A DNA stretch of 64,000 nucleotides from Flavivirga eckloniae (GCF_002886045.1 NZ_CP025791.1:3611001-3675000), one strand, 5' to 3'. Counted from the stretch's first letter, positions 1-8,990 are shown. The notes: a model not told the origin generated them from the sequence alone. A program made the numbers and translations.

Positions 1-144
1 AAAAACCCGTATCGTGTTAAGTTTCGATCTCCCGGGTTTTCAAATTTGTCATTACTCAATCATATAGCGGTAGGTGGGAAAATTGGTGATTTAGTGGCAA
101 CTATGGCAACATTGGATCTTGTGATACCGGATATTGATAGATGA
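1..144 (+). CDS. nuoD: NADH-quinone oxidoreductase subunit D, C-terminal end (partial)
   Basis: The first 47 codons in frame 1 encode the end of the 49-kDa subunit of complex I: a segment beginning KNPYRVKFRSPGF, then LNHIAVGGKIGDLVA, ending IPDIDR before TGA. NuoD/NuoCD proteins characteristically end with a (V/I)xxDxDR motif. The protein sits in the peripheral arm and helps form the quinone site. The gene starts outside the window, so a fused NuoCD form cannot be excluded. It is followed directly by nuoH, which says that the NADH-input genes nuoE, F and G do not lie between them. Confidence 0.85.
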   Translation, partial: KNPYRVKFRSPGFSNLSLLNHIAVGGKIGDLVATMATLDLVIPDIDR

Positions 145-280
145 GGGAAGAGCGATGACCGGTGATAGGTGTTTGATGATAGAGAAAGAAGAAATTAACT
201 AGTAGAAAAAGAGTTTAATAAATTTTATAAAGAATCATTTCATTTAATGAATGATATGATTCATTTAGAAATAAATTATA
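145..280 (+). repeat. nuoD-nuoH spacer with ACCGGTGA/CCGGTCAC-type repeat fragment
   Basis: The 136-bp spacer starts with a fragment containing GATGACCGGTGATAG (about 153-167). This belongs to the same low-complexity family as the stretch encoding residues about 13-32 of the following nuoH (CACCGGTCACC, TCTCCGGTCATCC). The rest is AT-rich with no gene. No clear ribosome binding site precedes the nuoH start, as is usual in this phylum. Confidence 0.45.
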
Positions 281-1426
281 ATGTTTAGTTTAATCATGCA
301 ATATTGGTCATTTATCATCGGTCTTCAGTCACCGGTCACCAATCTTCCGTCTTCTATCTCCGGTCATCCATCATTAAACATAACCGAAACCATACAAAAT
401 TGGCTTATTGGCACGATGTCAGAAGGAACAGCAAACATCTTAGCAATGGTCATAGTCGCTTTAATCTATTTAGGGATTTTTTCTGTTGCCGGATTGTTTT
501 TGGTACTCCTCGAACGTAGGGTGGCTGCTTGGTTTCAGTTGCGTATAGGTCCAAATCGTGTTGGCCCTCTAGGATTATTACAAACCATGGCAGATGCTTT
601 AAAACTGGTTTCAAAAGAACTAACAGGAACTGTAAAAGCTGATAAGTTTTTATACAATTTAGCGCCCTATTTTGTTATTGTAACGGCGTTGATGGCATTA
701 GCTGTTCTGCCGTTTACACAAGGTTTTCAAGCATTTGATGTTAATATAGGTATCTTCTTTTTAATAGCCGTTTCATCCATTGGGGTGATAGGTATTCTAT
801 TAGGAGGTTGGAGTAGTAATAATAAGTTTGCTCTAATTGGTGCAATGCGTAGTGGGGTTCAAACGATAAGTTATGAGTTGTCTGTTGGTTTGTCTTTATT
901 GACCATGATTTTATTGACAGGCACATTACAACTTTCAGAAATTATCGAAGTCCAGAAAGGGGGTTGGCTCATCGTACAAGGACATATTCCGGCTATCATT
1001 GCTTTTATGATTTTTATGATATCAGGAACGGCTGAAACGAACAGAGCGCCTTTTGATATGGTTGAAGCCGAATCGGAACTTGGCGCAGGTTTTCATACGG
1101 AATATTCAGGTATGAAATTCGCTTATTTCTTTTTAGCAGAGTTTATAAACATGTTTATTATAGCAGCCATTGGAGCAACTGTATTCTTTGGAGGTTGGTT
1201 ATCGCCTTTCGGAATAACAGAATCTATCCCATGGCTGGGTGTATTCTGGTTTTTAGGAAAAACATTTGTTTTAATATTCCTAATGATGTGGTTTAGATGG
1301 ACATTCCCACGATTACGGGTTGACCAATTATTGACGCTCGAATGGAAATATCTATTGCCAATCAACTTGGTGAATATCGTTGTTATGGCAATAGTGGTTT
1401 GGCTCAACTTAATTATAAGTTGGTAA
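281..1426 (+). CDS. nuoH: NADH-quinone oxidoreductase subunit H
   Basis: Membrane subunit of complex I that joins the peripheral arm to the proton-pumping arm and forms part of the quinone chamber. The family hallmarks ERRVAAWFQLRIGPNRVGP (about 77-95), the AETNRAPFD loop and the ESELGAGFHTEYSG glutamate-rich loop (about 250-280) are all present, with eight or so hydrophobic segments. At 381 residues it is some 30-50 residues longer than usual. The excess is at the N-terminus, where residues about 13-32 are encoded by an intergenic-type repeat (CGGTCACC, CTTCCGTCTTC, CCGGTCATCC). The conserved part starts near ETIQNWLIGTMSEG (residues 36-49). The ATG at 416 is an alternative start but would lose conserved residues. 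Next gene of the operon after nuoD. Confidence 0.9.
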   Translation: MFSLIMQYWSFIIGLQSPVTNLPSSISGHPSLNITETIQNWLIGTMSEGTANILAMVIVALIYLGIFSVAGLFLVLLERRVAAWFQLRIGPNRVGPLGLLQTMADALKLVSKELTGTVKADKFLYNLAPYFVIVTALMALAVLPFTQGFQAFDVNIGIFFLIAVSSIGVIGILLGGWSSNNKFALIGAMRSGVQTISYELSVGLSLLTMILLTGTLQLSEIIEVQKGGWLIVQGHIPAIIAFMIFMISGTAETNRAPFDMVEAESELGAGFHTEYSGMKFAYFFLAEFINMFIIAAIGATVFFGGWLSPFGITESIPWLGVFWFLGKTFVLIFLMMWFRWTFPRLRVDQLLTLEWKYLLPINLVNIVVMAIVVWLNLIISW

Positions 1427-1768
1427 GTAAAATGGCAGTCTGAGACCTGTGTTAAAAATTTTAACTAGTGTATGGAATGACGTCATCGGGTGTCATTCGG
1501 AAGCCTGCCTGTCGGCAGACAGGGAGGTACGACTGAAGAATCTTTAGAGATTAATTATAAAGATTCTTCGCTGCGCTCTGAATGACAAACGATTGAAAAA
1601 TTAAGTACTTATAAGAAATGTCAATGGTAGCGCAGTCGAAGACAATGTAAGTTTTAGTTTTTAAAAGCATTTCGACCGCGCTCAATGTGACAAAACAAAA
1701 TATAATGACGAACTATCGGAAACAGTTAGAGGTTTGAAAATAATATTTGATTGAAAATTTTAAAGCGT
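1427..1768. repeat. nuoH-nuoI spacer made of dispersed palindromic repeats
   Basis: No gene is visible in these 342 bp. The spacer holds the near-palindrome CCTGCCTGTCGGCAGACAGG (1504-1523) and a 10-bp-stem hairpin AGAATCTTTA/TAAAGATTCT (1537-1567). It also holds pieces such as GCTGCGCTCTGAATGACA and TTCGACCGCGCTCAATGTGACA. Similar short motifs recur at 8543-8571, 18640-18740 and 62330-62434. They look like small non-coding dispersed repeats inserted in an operon spacer. Confidence 0.6.
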
Positions 1769-2245
1769 ATGAGTTATTTTTCAGATATATACAAAGGGAT
1801 AAAGACGCTGCTTAAGGGTATGGGTGTTACTGGAAAGTACTTTATAACCTCGCGAAAAGGAGCCATAACGCAGCAATATCCAGATAACCGTAATACCTTA
1901 AAGATGTTTGAACGTTTTCGAGGAGAAGTGGTGATGCCTCATGATGAAAATAACGAGCACACATGTACAGGTTGTCAAAAATGTGAGATAGCATGCCCTA
2001 ATGGAAGTATTGAGATTATTTGGGACAGGGGTATTGATGAAACCACAGGTAAAAAGAAGAAAAAAATTGATAAACATGTTTATCATTTAGGACTATGTAC
2101 CATGTGTGGTTTATGCATAGAGGCATGTCCTACCGATGCTATCGTTTGGGCTCAGAATTATGAGAATTCCGTTTACGATAGAAGCACGCTAACAAAGGTG
2201 TTAAACAGACCAGGATCAAGAGTTAAACCAGGGACAGAAGATTAA
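1769..2245 (+). CDS. nuoI: NADH-quinone oxidoreductase subunit I
   Basis: 8Fe ferredoxin-like subunit of the complex I peripheral arm that passes electrons toward the quinone site. Two classic 4Fe-4S motifs are present: C66-x2-C69-x2-C72-x3-C76-P and C110-x2-C113-x2-C116-x3-C120-P, numbered from the chosen start. I use the ATG at 1769 (MSYFSDIYKG, 158 aa) rather than an in-frame TTG at 1751, because the protein then begins at the usual point before the amphipathic N-terminal helix. The gene is 4 bp upstream of nuoJ. Confidence 0.93.
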   Translation: MSYFSDIYKGIKTLLKGMGVTGKYFITSRKGAITQQYPDNRNTLKMFERFRGEVVMPHDENNEHTCTGCQKCEIACPNGSIEIIWDRGIDETTGKKKKKIDKHVYHLGLCTMCGLCIEACPTDAIVWAQNYENSVYDRSTLTKVLNRPGSRVKPGTED

Positions 2246-2249
2246 GCCT

Positions 2250-2792
2250 ATGGAGAAATATATATTTTACGTTTTAGCAGTTATAATGATTGTTTTTGCA
2301 TTTGCTTCGGTTACAAGTAGAAAAATGCTTCGGTCTGTTATCTATCTCCTATTTGTGCTTTGCGGTATAGCAGGGCTCTATTTTTTAATCGATTACAACT
2401 TTTTGGCGGCCATACAATTAACGGTTTATGCAGGTGGCATCATAGTGCTTATAATATTCTCTGTACTGTTGGTACATCATATTGAAATGGAGTTGGAAGT
2501 CGCAAAACGATTCAAACAAATTCTAACAGGCTTAGCCTGTTTAGCAGGATTAGGCGTTTTTCTCTACACCATATACAATCATGATTTTAATGTCATTGAA
2601 AATTCAAAAACTACGACAACAGCAGAAATAGGTTCAAAATTATTGAGCTATGAAGCTGGCGGATTCATTTTGCCGTTCGAAGTCATAAGTATTCTGTTAT
2701 TAGCTGCAATGGTTGGAGCGATAATAATTGCTAAAGGGAAAAAATTGGAATCTAGAAGTAAGGTGCTGGAAGAAGGAAGTGAAAAAGAATAA
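2250..2792 (+). CDS. nuoJ: NADH-quinone oxidoreductase subunit J
   Basis: Small membrane subunit (180 aa) with about five hydrophobic helices. The first half carries the conserved pattern with SVIYLLFVLCGIAGLYFL and the AAIQLTVYAGGIIVL segment, which holds the pi-bulge helix typical of NuoJ. A hydrophilic stretch around residues 105-130 precedes the last helix, and the C-terminus is charged. It follows nuoI by 4 bp and precedes nuoK, as in complex I operons generally. It needs no cofactor and forms part of the proton route at the base of the membrane arm. Confidence 0.92.
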   Translation: MEKYIFYVLAVIMIVFAFASVTSRKMLRSVIYLLFVLCGIAGLYFLIDYNFLAAIQLTVYAGGIIVLIIFSVLLVHHIEMELEVAKRFKQILTGLACLAGLGVFLYTIYNHDFNVIENSKTTTTAEIGSKLLSYEAGGFILPFEVISILLLAAMVGAIIIAKGKKLESRSKVLEEGSEKE

Positions 2793-2867
2793 AATGAAAG
2801 AACAAAAGAAATATAATATTATAACATCGGTCTACCATCATCGGTGGTCCGACTTAAATCAAACTTT

Positions 2868-3185
2868 ATGATTTTTGGAGTTAGCATTTACGAACTATTA
2901 ACCGTTACCTCAATTATCTTTTTTATTGGTGTTTACGGATTTATTACAAGAAAGAACTTAATCTCGATTTTAATTTCAATAGAGCTCGTCTTAAATGCGT
3001 CGGTGGTAAACTTTGTTGTCATTAACAAATATCTATATCCGGATATGTTACAAGGCGTTGTGTTCTCTATTTTTATTATAGCCGTGGCTGCGGCAGAAAC
3101 GGCTTTGGCTGTATCTATAATAATAAATCTGTATAGGCAAATTAGTTCGGTTGAGGTTAAGGATATTGAGGTTATGAAGCATTAA
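2868..3185 (+). CDS. nuoK: NADH-quinone oxidoreductase subunit K
   Basis: MrpC-like membrane subunit of 105 aa with three helices. The conserved block is NLISILISIELVLNASVVNFV, which includes the membrane glutamate, followed by FSIFIIAVAAAETALAVSI with the second one. A GTG at 2844 would add eight residues encoded by a repeat fragment (CATCGGTGGTCC). I choose the ATG at 2868 (MIFGVSIYELL), which gives the normal family length. A short repeat-bearing spacer (2793-2867) separates it from nuoJ. Confidence 0.92.
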   Translation: MIFGVSIYELLTVTSIIFFIGVYGFITRKNLISILISIELVLNASVVNFVVINKYLYPDMLQGVVFSIFIIAVAAAETALAVSIIINLYRQISSVEVKDIEVMKH

Positions 3186-3187
3186 AA

Positions 3188-3337
3188 AGTAGTACTTAAA
3201 GTTATGAGTGCGCTTAAGTATTTAAAGTTATTTGAAAACAATGGAAAATTAATATATAAATAGAAGTTGAGAAATTATAAGAGGAAGTGAGAAGCAAAAA
3301 TTTAAGCACTTTAAATACTCCCAACTTTAGGCACTAA
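3188..3337. repeat. Imperfect inverted repeat filling the nuoK-nuoL spacer
   Basis: The left arm (about 3191-3229, with ACTTAAAGTTATGAGTG and GTATTTAAAGTT) is the imperfect reverse complement of the right arm (about 3303-3335, with CACTTTAAATACTCCCAAC and TTTAGGCACT). The AT-rich loop between them is about 70 bp. Almost the whole spacer is this structure. It could fold in the operon transcript and has the look of a miniature inverted-repeat element. Confidence 0.5.
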
Positions 3338-3347
3338 TTAAAAAAAT

Positions 3348-5267
3348 ATGAATCTAAATTACATCATATTAATCCCGATAATCCCTCTAGCAGTTTTTTT
3401 ACTGTTAGGAATTTTTAATCAGAAAATTAAACCTGGGGTTTCCGGATATGTTGGTGTTTTAGGTTTAACAGTTTCAGCAATACTTTCATTTTACACAGCC
3501 TATCAGTACTTTTTTGCACATGGGAAAGTTGATGGTGTTTATCAAACTTTAGTAAGTAAAACAACCTGGATGAACTTTACGGATACCTTAAGTATCGATA
3601 TGGGTGTCCTAATTGATCCTATCTCGGTAATGATGCTCATCGTGGTGTCTGTTGTGTCTTTAATGGTTCATATTTACAGTAGAGGGTATATGAAAGGCGA
3701 TGCCGGTTACACTAAGTTTTTCGCTTTTTTAGGACTGTTTACTTTCTCTATGTTCGGATTGGTGTTGGCAACAAACCTATTCCAAATTTATATTTTTTGG
3801 GAGCTAGTTGGAGTGTCTTCTTATTTGTTGATTGGCTATTACTATACAAAACCATCGGCAGTAGCCGCTGCAAAAAAAGCATTTATAGTAACCCGTTTTG
3901 CCGATTTAGGATTTTTAATTGGCATCCTGACCGTTGGTTATTACACAGGGACCTTCGATTTCGAAACCCTTAATAACCCCGAAGGGAGTGCCATTTTAAA
4001 TTGGGCGTCAACATCATTTATGGGGTTATCAGCTTTAACTTGGGCGTTAATATTGATTTTTATTGGAGGAGCAGGAAAATCAGCCATGTTTCCATTACAC
4101 ATTTGGTTGCCAGATGCTATGGAAGGTCCTACACCGGTTTCAGCATTAATTCACGCCGCAACTATGGTGGTTGCAGGGGTGTATCTAGTAGCTCGGTTAT
4201 TCCCGATGTATTACTTTGTTGAGCATGGTTTTGCTCTAAATATTGTAGCTGTTGTAGGCGCTTTTTCGTCGCTCTTTGCTGCCATTATAGCGATCACCCA
4301 AACAGATATAAAACGTGTTTTAGCATTTTCAACCATGTCGCAATTGGGCTATATGATGTTGGGGCTTGGTGTTTCTGGTTACGAAGGACATGATGGGGTT
4401 GGCTATATGGCGTCTATGTTCCACTTGTTTACACACGCTATGTTTAAAGCGCTCTTATTTTTAGGCGCTGGTTCTGTTATTCATGCGGTACATAGTAATT
4501 ACCTAAAAGACATGGGAAGCTTACGAAAGCATATGCCCATTACAAATATTACGTTTTTAATCGCAGCTTTAGCCATTGCAGGTGTACCGCCTTTAGCTGG
4601 ATTCTGGAGTAAAGATGAAATTTTAGTTGCTGCTTTCGAACATAACAAACTCATATATTTTGTAGGGTTGTTTGTTGCAGGCTTAACCGCTTTTTATATG
4701 TTTAGATTGTACTTTGGAATTTTCTGGGGTAAAGACACCAAATATAAGCATGCACCTCACGAATCACCGCTATCAATGACATTTCCATTGATTGTTTTAG
4801 CAGTATTAAGTGTTGTTGGCGGATTCGTTCCTTTTAGTGAATTTGTTACGCCCGATAAAGTTGGTTTCGAAGCACATTTAAATTATCCGCTAGCTGGAGT
4901 AGCTGTTTTGGTTGGAGTAATAGGAATTGCTCTTGCCTGGGTGTTCTATAAAAAAGAAAATAACTTATCAGATAGATTGGTAAAAGTCTTTGGTATGTTC
5001 TACAAATGGACTTACAATAAGTTCTATTTTGATGAAATCTATCTTTTTGTAACGAAGAAAATATTGTTTAAAAGAGTGTCAGCTCCAGCGGCTTGGTTTG
5101 ATAGGCATGTTGTAGATGGTACTATGAATGTAATAGGAAATTCAACCGTATCGGCATCAAAAAAAATAAAAGGCATGCAATCTGGTAAAATTCAGGACTA
5201 TGCTTTTGCTTTTATAGGAGGTGTTGTAGTTATTGCTTTGGTGTTTATTTACTTATGGACAGTTTGA
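3348..5267 (+). CDS. nuoL: NADH-quinone oxidoreductase subunit L
   Basis: Antiporter-like proton-pumping subunit at the distal end of complex I (639 aa, close to the usual 610-660). Residues about 70-120 match the oxidoreductase N-terminal domain. The main antiporter domain has FWELVGVSSYLLIGYY with the key glutamate, MFPLHIWLPDAMEGPTPVSA with the conserved lysine/proline region just before it, and ALIHAATMVVAGVYL. The C-terminal third contains the long lateral helix region and a final transmembrane helix. It ends 22 bp before nuoM. Confidence 0.95.
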   Translation: MNLNYIILIPIIPLAVFLLLGIFNQKIKPGVSGYVGVLGLTVSAILSFYTAYQYFFAHGKVDGVYQTLVSKTTWMNFTDTLSIDMGVLIDPISVMMLIVVSVVSLMVHIYSRGYMKGDAGYTKFFAFLGLFTFSMFGLVLATNLFQIYIFWELVGVSSYLLIGYYYTKPSAVAAAKKAFIVTRFADLGFLIGILTVGYYTGTFDFETLNNPEGSAILNWASTSFMGLSALTWALILIFIGGAGKSAMFPLHIWLPDAMEGPTPVSALIHAATMVVAGVYLVARLFPMYYFVEHGFALNIVAVVGAFSSLFAAIIAITQTDIKRVLAFSTMSQLGYMMLGLGVSGYEGHDGVGYMASMFHLFTHAMFKALLFLGAGSVIHAVHSNYLKDMGSLRKHMPITNITFLIAALAIAGVPPLAGFWSKDEILVAAFEHNKLIYFVGLFVAGLTAFYMFRLYFGIFWGKDTKYKHAPHESPLSMTFPLIVLAVLSVVGGFVPFSEFVTPDKVGFEAHLNYPLAGVAVLVGVIGIALAWVFYKKENNLSDRLVKVFGMFYKWTYNKFYFDEIYLFVTKKILFKRVSAPAAWFDRHVVDGTMNVIGNSTVSASKKIKGMQSGKIQDYAFAFIGGVVVIALVFIYLWTV

Positions 5268-5289
5268 AAATTATTTAGAAAATATTTAT

Positions 5290-6777
5290 ATGGACATTTT
5301 ATCACTTTTTGTTGTAGTTCCAGTAATCACAATTCTCATATTGGTGTTTACAAAAGGGTTAAAGCAGGCTCGACACGTATCGATGGTTGGAAGTTTGGTT
5401 CAACTTGGAATGGCAATAAATTTAGTGTTTTCATATTTTAAAGAACGGGCTGTTAATGACGCTATCATGGTTTTTACCAAGGATATCGTTTGGTTCAAAC
5501 AATTCAATATCCATTACAATATTGGTGTTGATGGTGTTTCTGTTTCATTGATATTGTTGACAGCCATTGTGGTTTTAGCAGGTGTTTTTATCTCATGGAA
5601 GATGAGTGATTTACCAAAAGAGTTTTTTGTTTCCCTTATCGTATTGGCAACGGGTGTTTATGGTTTCTTTATCTCTATAGATTTATTTACCATGTTTGTT
5701 TTTTACGAAATAGCAGTTATCCCCATGTATTTGTTAATTGGTATTTGGGGGAGTGGACCAAAGGAATATTCTGCAATGAAACTAACCTTGATGTTAATGG
5801 GAGCATCAGCCATTTTGTTAGTCGGAATTTTAGGCATCTACTTTAACTCGAATGCAGATGGTGGCGCATTGACTTTTAATATATTGGAGATAGCAAAGGT
5901 TAATATTCCATTCGAAGCTCAAAAGCTATTCTTTCCCTTAACGTTTATAGGATTTGCAGTTATTGGAGCTTTATTTCCATTTCATACATGGTCTCCAGAT
6001 GGTCATGCATCGGCACCAACAGCCGTATCTATGTTGCACGCTGGTGTATTGATGAAACTTGGTGGGTATGGTGTGTTTAGAGTAGCGATGTATTTATTGC
6101 CTGAAGGGACCTTGCATTGGTCTTGGTTTTTTATAATACTATCGGTTATAGGTGTTATTTATGGCGCTTTTGCAGCCGTTAAGCAAACCGATTTAAAATA
6201 TATTAATGCTTACTCTTCTGTAAGTCACCTGGGACTGGTGTTATTTGCGTTATTGATGTTAAATAAAACGGCATGGAATGGCGCTATTTTACAGTCACTG
6301 TCTCACGGATTTATGACGGCATTATTCTTTGCCCTCATTGGTATGATTTACGGAAGAACACACACAAGGGATGTCACCAAATTAGGCGGTTTACTTAAGG
6401 TGATTCCGTTTATATCGGTTGTTTATGTTATTGCCGGTTTAGCATCATTAGGCTTACCTGGATTAAGCGGATTTGTGGCAGAGATGAACATATTTGTAGG
6501 GGCTTTTCAGCATGATGATATGTTTTATAGGATAGTGACCATTATATCGGTATCTGCAATTGTGGTAACAGCCGTTTACATCTTGCGAGTGGTTGGAATC
6601 ATGCTTATGGGACCTGTTAAAAACGATACTTATTTAGATCTTCAAAAAGCTAGTTGGTACGAGAAGGCAGGCATATTATTATTGCTAATACCTATTGTAG
6701 GGATGGGCGTTGCGCCATTATGGTTAAGTGATATGATTTTAGCAAGTTTGGAACCTTTTATTCAAAGGGTATTGTAG
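5290..6777 (+). CDS. nuoM: NADH-quinone oxidoreductase subunit M
   Basis: Second antiporter-like subunit (495 aa, about 14 helices). FYEIAVIPMYLLIGIWG carries the conserved glutamate, and FPFHTWSPDGHASAPTAVS and MLHAGVLMKLGGYG are the diagnostic Proton_antipo_M motifs. A longer in-frame TTG start at 5233 overlaps the end of nuoL. The ATG at 5290 (MDILSLFVVVPV) starts directly at the first hydrophobic helix and is preferred. Downstream lies a heptanucleotide tandem repeat before nuoN. Confidence 0.95.
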   Translation: MDILSLFVVVPVITILILVFTKGLKQARHVSMVGSLVQLGMAINLVFSYFKERAVNDAIMVFTKDIVWFKQFNIHYNIGVDGVSVSLILLTAIVVLAGVFISWKMSDLPKEFFVSLIVLATGVYGFFISIDLFTMFVFYEIAVIPMYLLIGIWGSGPKEYSAMKLTLMLMGASAILLVGILGIYFNSNADGGALTFNILEIAKVNIPFEAQKLFFPLTFIGFAVIGALFPFHTWSPDGHASAPTAVSMLHAGVLMKLGGYGVFRVAMYLLPEGTLHWSWFFIILSVIGVIYGAFAAVKQTDLKYINAYSSVSHLGLVLFALLMLNKTAWNGAILQSLSHGFMTALFFALIGMIYGRTHTRDVTKLGGLLKVIPFISVVYVIAGLASLGLPGLSGFVAEMNIFVGAFQHDDMFYRIVTIISVSAIVVTAVYILRVVGIMLMGPVKNDTYLDLQKASWYEKAGILLLLIPIVGMGVAPLWLSDMILASLEPFIQRVL

Positions 6778-6784
6778 TTGAGTT

Positions 6785-6866
<82 letters not shown>

Positions 6867-6916
6867 TAATAGTATTTAAAATAATTCCTGTATAAAGGAA
6901 AAAATATCTTAATAGT

Positions 6917-6966
6917 TGTCTGGTCTGCGCCTCGGCTACGCTCGGTATAAACCAAGGTCGAGACCT
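6917..6966. repeat. Dispersed repeat fragment (CTCGGCTACGCTCGG / AAGGTCGAGACC type)
   Basis: The segment with CTCGGCTACGCTCGGTATAAACC followed by AAGGTCGAGACC is a variant of the repeat also seen at about 8474-8513, 8937-8980, 18694-18742 and 62389-62434. The common core is CTTCGGCTATGCTCAGCATAAACTAAAGTCGA or its complement, given here in pieces. It lies between the heptamer array and nuoN. Confidence 0.55.
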
Positions 6967-6997
6967 TATTTACTAAATAATTAAAAAGAGGACTAAA

Positions 6998-8422
6998 ATG
7001 AATTTTAGTAATTTTCTGTTAATGAGACACGAAATCATCCTATTGGCAATAACCATGTTCTTGCTAATCGGTGAAATATTTATTCATGAAAAGAAAAAAA
7101 GTAGTCTCATTCATTTAGCTATATTCTTGTTCGGAATACATACTGCTGTTGGTTTTTTAGAACTTGAAGAAAGTAGCTTGTTTGGCGGAATGTTCAGGTC
7201 AAATAATATGATACACTTATTTAAAAATGTATTGAATGTAGGTGTGTTGATATTGTTATTGCAATCAGCAGATTGGTTAGAAAAGAAAATATTTAATCAA
7301 AATAGAGGTAGTGAATTCTTTATACTATTATTCGCGTCTTTATTGGGTATGTATTTTATGATTTCCGCAGGCGATTTTCTGATGTTTTATATAGGTTTGG
7401 AATTATCTACATTGCCTGTTGCCGCATTGGCTGCTTACGAAACGGTTAAAAGAATATCGAGCGAAGCAGGTATTAAGTTAATTATGTCTGCCGCATTAGC
7501 CTCAGGAGTGTCTTTATTTGGCATTTCTATGCTATATGCTACATCGGGTTCTATTTATTTTGATGCCATAGCAGAAGCCATTACAGCTAGTAATTTAACA
7601 ATATTAGGGATGCTATTGTTTTTTGCAGGTTTAGGGTTTAAAATTTCGTTAGTACCATTCCACTTCTGGACAGCAGATGTGTATGAAGGTGCCCCTATTA
7701 GTATAGCGTCTTATTTATCGGTTATCTCAAAAGGGGCAGCCGTATTTATTTTAATGATTTTGCTTTTTACAGTATTAAAACCATTAATGCATGTTTGGGA
7801 AAATGTGGTTTATGTACTGGCTATAGCAACCATGTTTATTGGTAATCTGTTTGCATTGCGACAACAAAACATGAAACGGTTTTTAGCCTTTTCGTCCATT
7901 GCGCAAGCCGGTTTTATATTATTGGGATTAATAACAGGAACACAATTAGGGGTAGCAACCATCGTACATTTTGTTATGATTTATGTTTTTTCAAACCTGG
8001 CAGCTTTTGGTGTGGTACAAGCCATATCGTTGCAAACAGGAAAAGAACATATGGATGATTATACAGGATTGTACCGAACCAATCCTAATTTAAGTTTGGT
8101 CATGATGCTAGCCTTGTTTTCTTTAGCAGGCATTCCTCCAGTAGCAGGTTTTTTTGGTAAATTCTTTTTGTTTACTGCAGCAGCCAGCAAAGGGTATTAT
8201 TTGCTTGTGTTTTTAGCCGTAGTGAATGTTACGATTTCATTATATTACTATCTGTTGGTAGTAAGAGCTATGTTTTTAAGAAAAAGCGATAACGCTATTC
8301 CCTATTTTAAGAATAAGTTATATATGCGATTAGGTTTAATAATAACAGTTGTCGGGATATTAGTCATTGGATTATATAGTCCGTTGTATGATTATATTTA
8401 TGAGTTAAGTGGTGTATTTTAG
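6998..8422 (+). CDS. nuoN: NADH-quinone oxidoreductase subunit N
   Basis: Third antiporter-like proton-pumping subunit (474 aa). The conserved segments are FYIGLELSTLPVAALAAYE with the membrane glutamate, ISLVPFHFWTADVYEGAPI, and SLAGIPPVAGFFGKFFLF. It is the last gene of the complex I operon, as in most bacteria. The spacer upstream (6778-6997) contains the heptamer array and a dispersed repeat. Downstream come further repeat pieces, then an unrelated small gene. Confidence 0.95.
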   Translation: MNFSNFLLMRHEIILLAITMFLLIGEIFIHEKKKSSLIHLAIFLFGIHTAVGFLELEESSLFGGMFRSNNMIHLFKNVLNVGVLILLLQSADWLEKKIFNQNRGSEFFILLFASLLGMYFMISAGDFLMFYIGLELSTLPVAALAAYETVKRISSEAGIKLIMSAALASGVSLFGISMLYATSGSIYFDAIAEAITASNLTILGMLLFFAGLGFKISLVPFHFWTADVYEGAPISIASYLSVISKGAAVFILMILLFTVLKPLMHVWENVVYVLAIATMFIGNLFALRQQNMKRFLAFSSIAQAGFILLGLITGTQLGVATIVHFVMIYVFSNLAAFGVVQAISLQTGKEHMDDYTGLYRTNPNLSLVMMLALFSLAGIPPVAGFFGKFFLFTAAASKGYYLLVFLAVVNVTISLYYYLLVVRAMFLRKSDNAIPYFKNKLYMRLGLIITVVGILVIGLYSPLYDYIYELSGVF

Positions 8423-8464
8423 AAATAGTGAAAAGTATTCAGCGGTTAAATATTAAATAAAAAT

Positions 8465-8572
8465 GTCTCCTCTAGTACTTCGGCTGTGCTCAGCATAAAC
8501 TGAAGTCGAGAGGTTATTGGTTAGTTCTAAGTCTGGATAGGTCTCGACTGCGCTCGACTTGACATTTTTTAA
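8465..8572. repeat. Dispersed repeat pieces between nuoN and the following small gene
   Basis: CTTCGGCTGTGCTCAGCATAAACTGAAGTCGAGA (8479-8512, written here as one repeat unit in two parts: the CTTCGGCTGTGCTCAGC part and the ATAAACTGAAGTCGAGA part) and CTCGACTGCGCTCGACTTGACA (about 8543-8564) are copies of the short repeats scattered through the window. They fill the spacer and contain no gene. Confidence 0.55.
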
Positions 8573-8582
8573 AGAAAAAACT

Positions 8583-8915
8583 ATGAGTTTATCAGGAAAA
8601 CATACATTTGGAAGCATTGGCGAGACCAGAGTCACTTTTGTTGAAAAGGGCGTGGATGAAAACAGACGAGACTTCCTAAAAAAGCTATTAGAACATAACG
8701 GTTTTGAAGTTATAATAGATGAAGATAAAAGAAAAACCGAGGAAGATCCGCAGTTATATACCGTAGCGGTAACCGATATGGTTTTCAATCCTACCATCTG
8801 GGTTTTTCATCGTAAACTAAAAACTTTTGATGGTCATAAGGTGACCCAAGATTATTGGAATCAAAAAAGTGAAGACACAAATCCTCGTTATTGGAATAAT
8901 GGTGAAAAAACCTAA
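8583..8915 (+). CDS. Conserved hypothetical protein (110 aa)
   Basis: I do not recognise a named family. The ATG at 8583 (MSLSGKHTFGSIGETRVTF) is preferred to an in-frame TTG at 8559, which lies in repeat sequence. The predicted product is soluble and mixed alpha/beta, with no signal peptide and no cysteines. A helix (DENRRDFLKKLLEHNGFEV) follows a first strand, then comes a strand (YTVAVTDMVFNPTIWVFHR) and an aromatic, Asn/Trp-rich C-terminus. The layout of strand, helix, 'GFEVIID' strand and a later beta hairpin resembles small cytosolic domains, but no function can be assigned. Confidence 0.7.
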   Translation: MSLSGKHTFGSIGETRVTFVEKGVDENRRDFLKKLLEHNGFEVIIDEDKRKTEEDPQLYTVAVTDMVFNPTIWVFHRKLKTFDGHKVTQDYWNQKSEDTNPRYWNNGEKT

Positions 8916-8934
8916 GTGTTTTTCTGTGTCAGAT

Positions 8935-8990
8935 TGAGCATTTCGACTTTAGTTTATGCTGAGGGTAGTCGAAGTATTCAAAGTAATAAA
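8935..8990. repeat. Dispersed repeat fragment (TTTCGACTTTAGTTTATGC type)
   Basis: CATTTCGACTTTAGTTTATG, CTGAGGGTAGTCGAAGTATTC is a copy of the repeat unit whose best-preserved versions are at 18694-18742 and 62389-62434. It lies downstream of the 110-aa gene. Confidence 0.55.

Noticed and set aside
2844-2867. GTG start for nuoK
   Set aside because: It lies in a repeat fragment and would add eight atypical residues. The ATG at 2868 gives the normal NuoK length.
5233-5289. TTG start for nuoM overlapping nuoL
   Set aside because: The added residues are the nuoL 3' end read in another frame. The ATG at 5290 starts at the first membrane helix.
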